Below are positions 61,548 through 64,000 of a stretch of DNA of 64,000 bases, piece by piece. A program made the position numbers and the translations under genes. The notes under the pieces were generated by a model. It was given only the letters and a program-made list of their open reading frames with translations, was not told the origin of the DNA and searched no databases. The DNA comes from Actinophytocola sp963826035 (GTDB lineage: Bacteria > Actinomycetota > Actinomycetes > Mycobacteriales > Pseudonocardiaceae). How positions within the stretch are numbered: the first letter of the stretch is position 1; each line of letters opens with the position of its first letter. The stretch is taken from contig CAWGVZ010000001.1 of NCBI GenBank assembly GCA_963826035.1, forward strand, positions 806,001 through 870,000, read 5' to 3'.

Positions 61548-63767
61548 GTGTCTGACAGTCCTGACGCCGTCGTTGGAGAGATGAACGAGGAGAGCGCGGG
61601 CGGGTGTCCGGTCCACACCGGACGCTTCAGCCACCCGACCGAGGGTGGGAGCAACCGCGACTGGTGGCCGAACCAGCTCAACCTGTCGATTCTCCGCAAG
61701 CATTCCGCCGTGGCCAACCCCATGGGCGAGGACTTCGACTACGCCGCCGAGTTCAAGACGGTCGACCTGGACGCCCTGGCCAGGGACGTCGACGAGGTGC
61801 TGACGACCTCGCAGGACTGGTGGCCCGCCGACTTCGGCCACTACGGCCCGTTCATGATCCGCATGGCGTGGCACAGCGCGGGTACCTACCGCATCGAGGA
61901 CGGCCGCGGTGGCGCCGGCGCCGGCATGCAGCGGTTCGCGCCGCTGAACAGCTGGCCCGACAACGGAAACCTCGACAAGGCGCGCCGTCTACTGTGGCCG
62001 GTCAAGCAGAAGTACGGCCGCAAGATCTCCTGGGCCGACCTGATGATCTTCACGGGCAACCGCGCCCTGGAGACCATGGGCTTCAAGACCTTCGGCTTCG
62101 CCGGTGGCCGGGCGGACGTCTGGGAGCCGGACCAGGACGTCTACTGGGGTCCCGAGCGCACCTGGCTCGGTGACGACCGCTACAGCGGCGACCGCCAGCT
62201 GGAGAGCCCGCTGGCCGCCGTGCAGATGGGCCTCATCTACGTCAACCCCGAGGGCCCGAACGGCAACCCGGACCCGCTCGCCGCGGCCCGGGACATCCGC
62301 GAGACGTTCCGCCGCATGGCCATGAACGACGAGGAGACGGTCGCGCTGATCGCCGGCGGCCACACGTTCGGCAAGACCCACGGTGCGGCCGACCCCGACG
62401 AGCACGTCGGTGCCGAGCCCGAGGGCGCGTCCATCGAGGAGCAGGGCCTCGGCTGGAAGAACACGTTCGGCAGCGGCAAGGGCCGGGACGCGATCACCAG
62501 CGGCCTCGAGGTCACCTGGACGTCCACGCCCACCGCGTGGAGCAACACGTTCTTCGACAACCTGTTCGGCTACGAGTGGGAGCTGACGAAAAGTCCTGCC
62601 GGGGCGAACCAGTGGGTGGCGAAGGACGGCGCCGGGGCGAACACCATCCCCGACCCGGAGGACGGCTCGCTCGTCCGCCCGCCGACCATGCTGACCACCG
62701 ACCTCGCGCTGCGCGTCGACCCGGTCTACGAGCAGATCTCCCGGCGCTTCCACGAGAACCCCGCGGAGTTCGCGGACGCGTTCGCGCGGGCCTGGTACAA
62801 GCTGACGCACCGCGACATGGGCCCGATCCAGCGCTACCTCGGGCCGCTGGTCCCCGAGGAGACGCTGGTGTGGCAGGACCCGGTGCCGGCCGTCGACCAC
62901 GAGTTGGTCTCGGCCGACGACGTGGCCGCCCTGAAGCGCCAGATCCTCGACTCGGGGCTGTCGGTCTCGCAGCTGGTGTCCGTGGCCTGGGCCTCGGCGT
63001 CGACGTTCCGCGGCAGCGACAAGCGCGGCGGGGCGAACGGGGCACGCGTCCGCCTCGAGCCGCAGCGGCAGTGGGAGGTCAACGACCCCGAGGCGCTGGC
63101 CACCGTGTTGAGCACCTTGGAGGGGATCCAGGCGTCCTTCGGAAAGAAGGTCTCCCTGGCCGACCTCATCGTGCTCGCCGGGAGTGCGGCGGTCGAGCAG
63201 GCGGCGCGCAACGCCGGTCACGACGTCCAGGTGCCCTTCACCCCGGGCCGCACGGACGCGTCGCAGGAGCAGACGGACGTGGAGTCGTTCGCCGCGCTCG
63301 AGCCGACCATCGACGGGTTCCGCAACTACCTTGGGAAGGGCCACCGGCTGCCGTCGGAGTACCTGCTCATCGACCGTGCGAACCTGCTGACGCTGAGCGC
63401 GCCCGAGCTGACCGTCCTCATCGGCGGTCTGCGGGTCCTCGGCGCGAACCACGGGCAGTCGAAGCTGGGCGTGCTCACCTCGAGTCCGGAGTCGCTGACC
63501 AACGACTTCTTCGTGAACCTGCTCGACATGGGCACCGAGTGGACGGCCACCGCCGAGGACGCGGAGACCTTCGAGGGCCGCGACCGCGCCACGGGCGAGG
63601 TCCGGTGGACGGGCAGCCGCGCCGACCTGGTGTTCGGCTCGAACTCCGAGCTGCGGGCCGTGGCGGAGGTCTACGCGAGCGACGACTCGAAGGCGAAGTT
63701 CGTGCGTGACTTCGTCGCCGCGTGGGTGAAGGTCATGAACCTCGACCGGTACGACGTGGCTAGCTGA
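61548..63767 (+). CDS. katG: catalase-peroxidase
   Basis: 739 residues from GTG 61548 (AAAGGA upstream). Full-length KatG: distal Arg-Trp-His in MIRMAWHSAGTYR, the Met-Tyr-Trp adduct residues (Trp there, Tyr in GLIYVNPEG, Met in the region IRETFRRMAMND), proximal His in ALIAGGHTFGKTHG and second, non-haem domain from about residue 430. It degrades H2O2 and works as a peroxidase. Cotranscribed with furA. Confidence 0.97.
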   Translation: MSDSPDAVVGEMNEESAGGCPVHTGRFSHPTEGGSNRDWWPNQLNLSILRKHSAVANPMGEDFDYAAEFKTVDLDALARDVDEVLTTSQDWWPADFGHYGPFMIRMAWHSAGTYRIEDGRGGAGAGMQRFAPLNSWPDNGNLDKARRLLWPVKQKYGRKISWADLMIFTGNRALETMGFKTFGFAGGRADVWEPDQDVYWGPERTWLGDDRYSGDRQLESPLAAVQMGLIYVNPEGPNGNPDPLAAARDIRETFRRMAMNDEETVALIAGGHTFGKTHGAADPDEHVGAEPEGASIEEQGLGWKNTFGSGKGRDAITSGLEVTWTSTPTAWSNTFFDNLFGYEWELTKSPAGANQWVAKDGAGANTIPDPEDGSLVRPPTMLTTDLALRVDPVYEQISRRFHENPAEFADAFARAWYKLTHRDMGPIQRYLGPLVPEETLVWQDPVPAVDHELVSADDVAALKRQILDSGLSVSQLVSVAWASASTFRGSDKRGGANGARVRLEPQRQWEVNDPEALATVLSTLEGIQASFGKKVSLADLIVLAGSAAVEQAARNAGHDVQVPFTPGRTDASQEQTDVESFAALEPTIDGFRNYLGKGHRLPSEYLLIDRANLLTLSAPELTVLIGGLRVLGANHGQSKLGVLTSSPESLTNDFFVNLLDMGTEWTATAEDAETFEGRDRATGEVRWTGSRADLVFGSNSELRAVAEVYASDDSKAKFVRDFVAAWVKVMNLDRYDVAS

Positions 63768-63773
63768 TTCGCC

Positions 63774-63808
63774 TGCCCGGGCCGGCCGCTCGCCGGCCGG
63801 CCCGGGCA
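63774..63808. terminator. strong GC hairpin after katG
   Basis: 14-bp perfect stem TGCCCGGGCCGGCC / GGCCGGCCCGGGCA with a 7-nt loop, 6 bp beyond the katG stop. Confidence 0.75.
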
Positions 63809-63818
63809 GCGCCCGGCG

Positions 63819-63878
63819 AATGCCTGGAAGGCGTCGTTCCTGACACTCAACGACAGGAAGGCGTCGTTCCAGGCATTC
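63819..63878. repeat. intergenic GGCGTCGTTCC double repeat, copy 3
   Basis: AATGCCTGGAAGGCGTCGTT ... AGGAAGGCGTCGTTCC AGGCATTC, closest in sequence to copy 1. It supplies the last codons and stop of the following minus-strand gene. Confidence 0.85.
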
Positions 63879-64000
63879 CCGCCACCGTGATGTCCACGCG
63901 GTGCGTTCCGGTCCGGGTGGTGGCGATCGCGTGGCTCGGCTGGGCGGTGCCGTCCACGGTGAACGAGTCGATGTGGTCGCCGGTTCCGGAGATCGTGATG
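63847..64000 (-). CDS. 3' end of a secreted-enzyme-like gene
   Basis: 50 visible residues, including GTGDHIDSFTVDG and TGTHRVDITVAG, typical of a C-terminal beta-sandwich domain of glycoside hydrolases or related secreted enzymes. The last seven residues and the TGA (63847-63849) come from the intergenic repeat. The rest lies beyond the window. Confidence 0.5.
   Translation of the reverse strand, partial: ITISGTGDHIDSFTVDGTAQPSHAIATTRTGTHRVDITVAGMPGTTPSCR

Overview
The window is chromosomal DNA of a high-GC actinobacterium, most likely of the order Pseudonocardiales (Amycolatopsis, Lentzea or Kutzneria type). The grounds are strong GC bias at third codon positions, many GTG starts, Tat-type signals on secreted enzymes, a YbaB/EspC-like/WXG100 locus, a furA-katG pair, a Ddn-like F420 enzyme, CebR-type operators and short intergenic repeats. 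There are no tRNA or rRNA genes, no CRISPR array and no replication origin. The order is an inference from gene content.

Layout. 1-4000: the 3' end of an unknown gene, a protein joining a RING-like zinc domain to a papain-like protease, and a secreted CE15 glucuronoyl esterase under a CebR-type box, cut at its 3' end by a small defective IS4-type element. 4000-8230: an acyl-CoA catabolic operon (TetR, enoyl-CoA hydratase, acyl-CoA ligase, SDR) with a 74-bp tandem repeat that multiplies a translation start site. 8380-17800: secreted enzymes (six-hairpin glycosidase-like protein, GH28, tripeptidyl aminopeptidase, DUF6351-like protein), a kinase-like protein and a broken universal stress gene. 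18200-22600: an island of secreted low-complexity proteins (RTX-like, beta-helix-like, Gly-rich, Ala-rich, and a 38-residue hydrophobic peptide) around an unusual palindromic control region.

22600-30700: a GntR-controlled operon for a four-subunit molybdenum hydroxylase whose large subunit is split in two, with CoxD/CoxE-like maturation genes, an amidohydrolase, a YciI-like protein and a GNAT. 30700-48500: general metabolism and regulation (truncated permease, DUF4349 lipoprotein, GH25-like protein, hydrolase, several regulators, glycosyltransferase, Orn/Lys/Arg decarboxylase, a GH30 glucuronoxylanase-like enzyme with a second CebR-type box, two NmrA-like paralogues). 48500-54400: a probable phage-defence operon, a 1506-residue SF1 helicase with a C-terminal Vsr/DUF559-like nuclease coupled to an AbiJ-like HEPN protein, followed by two abutting MITE-like elements. 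54400-57000: a secreted cutinase/PET-hydrolase-like polyesterase and two membrane proteins. 57100-60600: a type VII-style toxin locus (YbaB, EspC-like, WXG100, CdiA-tRNase-like toxin, candidate immunity protein). 60600-64000: Ddn-like protein, furA, katG and the 3' end of a secreted-protein gene.

How the genes work together. Two glucuronoxylan enzymes 40 kb apart (CE15 and GH30) carry the same CebR-type operator. The Mo-hydroxylase operon has catalytic and maturation genes in one overlapping chain. The helicase-HEPN pair and the WXG-toxin-immunity run are the clearest conflict systems. Several genes are broken or frameshifted (CE15, IS transposase, universal stress protein, Gly-rich protein, permease, SDR, Ddn-like tail), and intergenic repeats of at least four kinds sit at gene ends.
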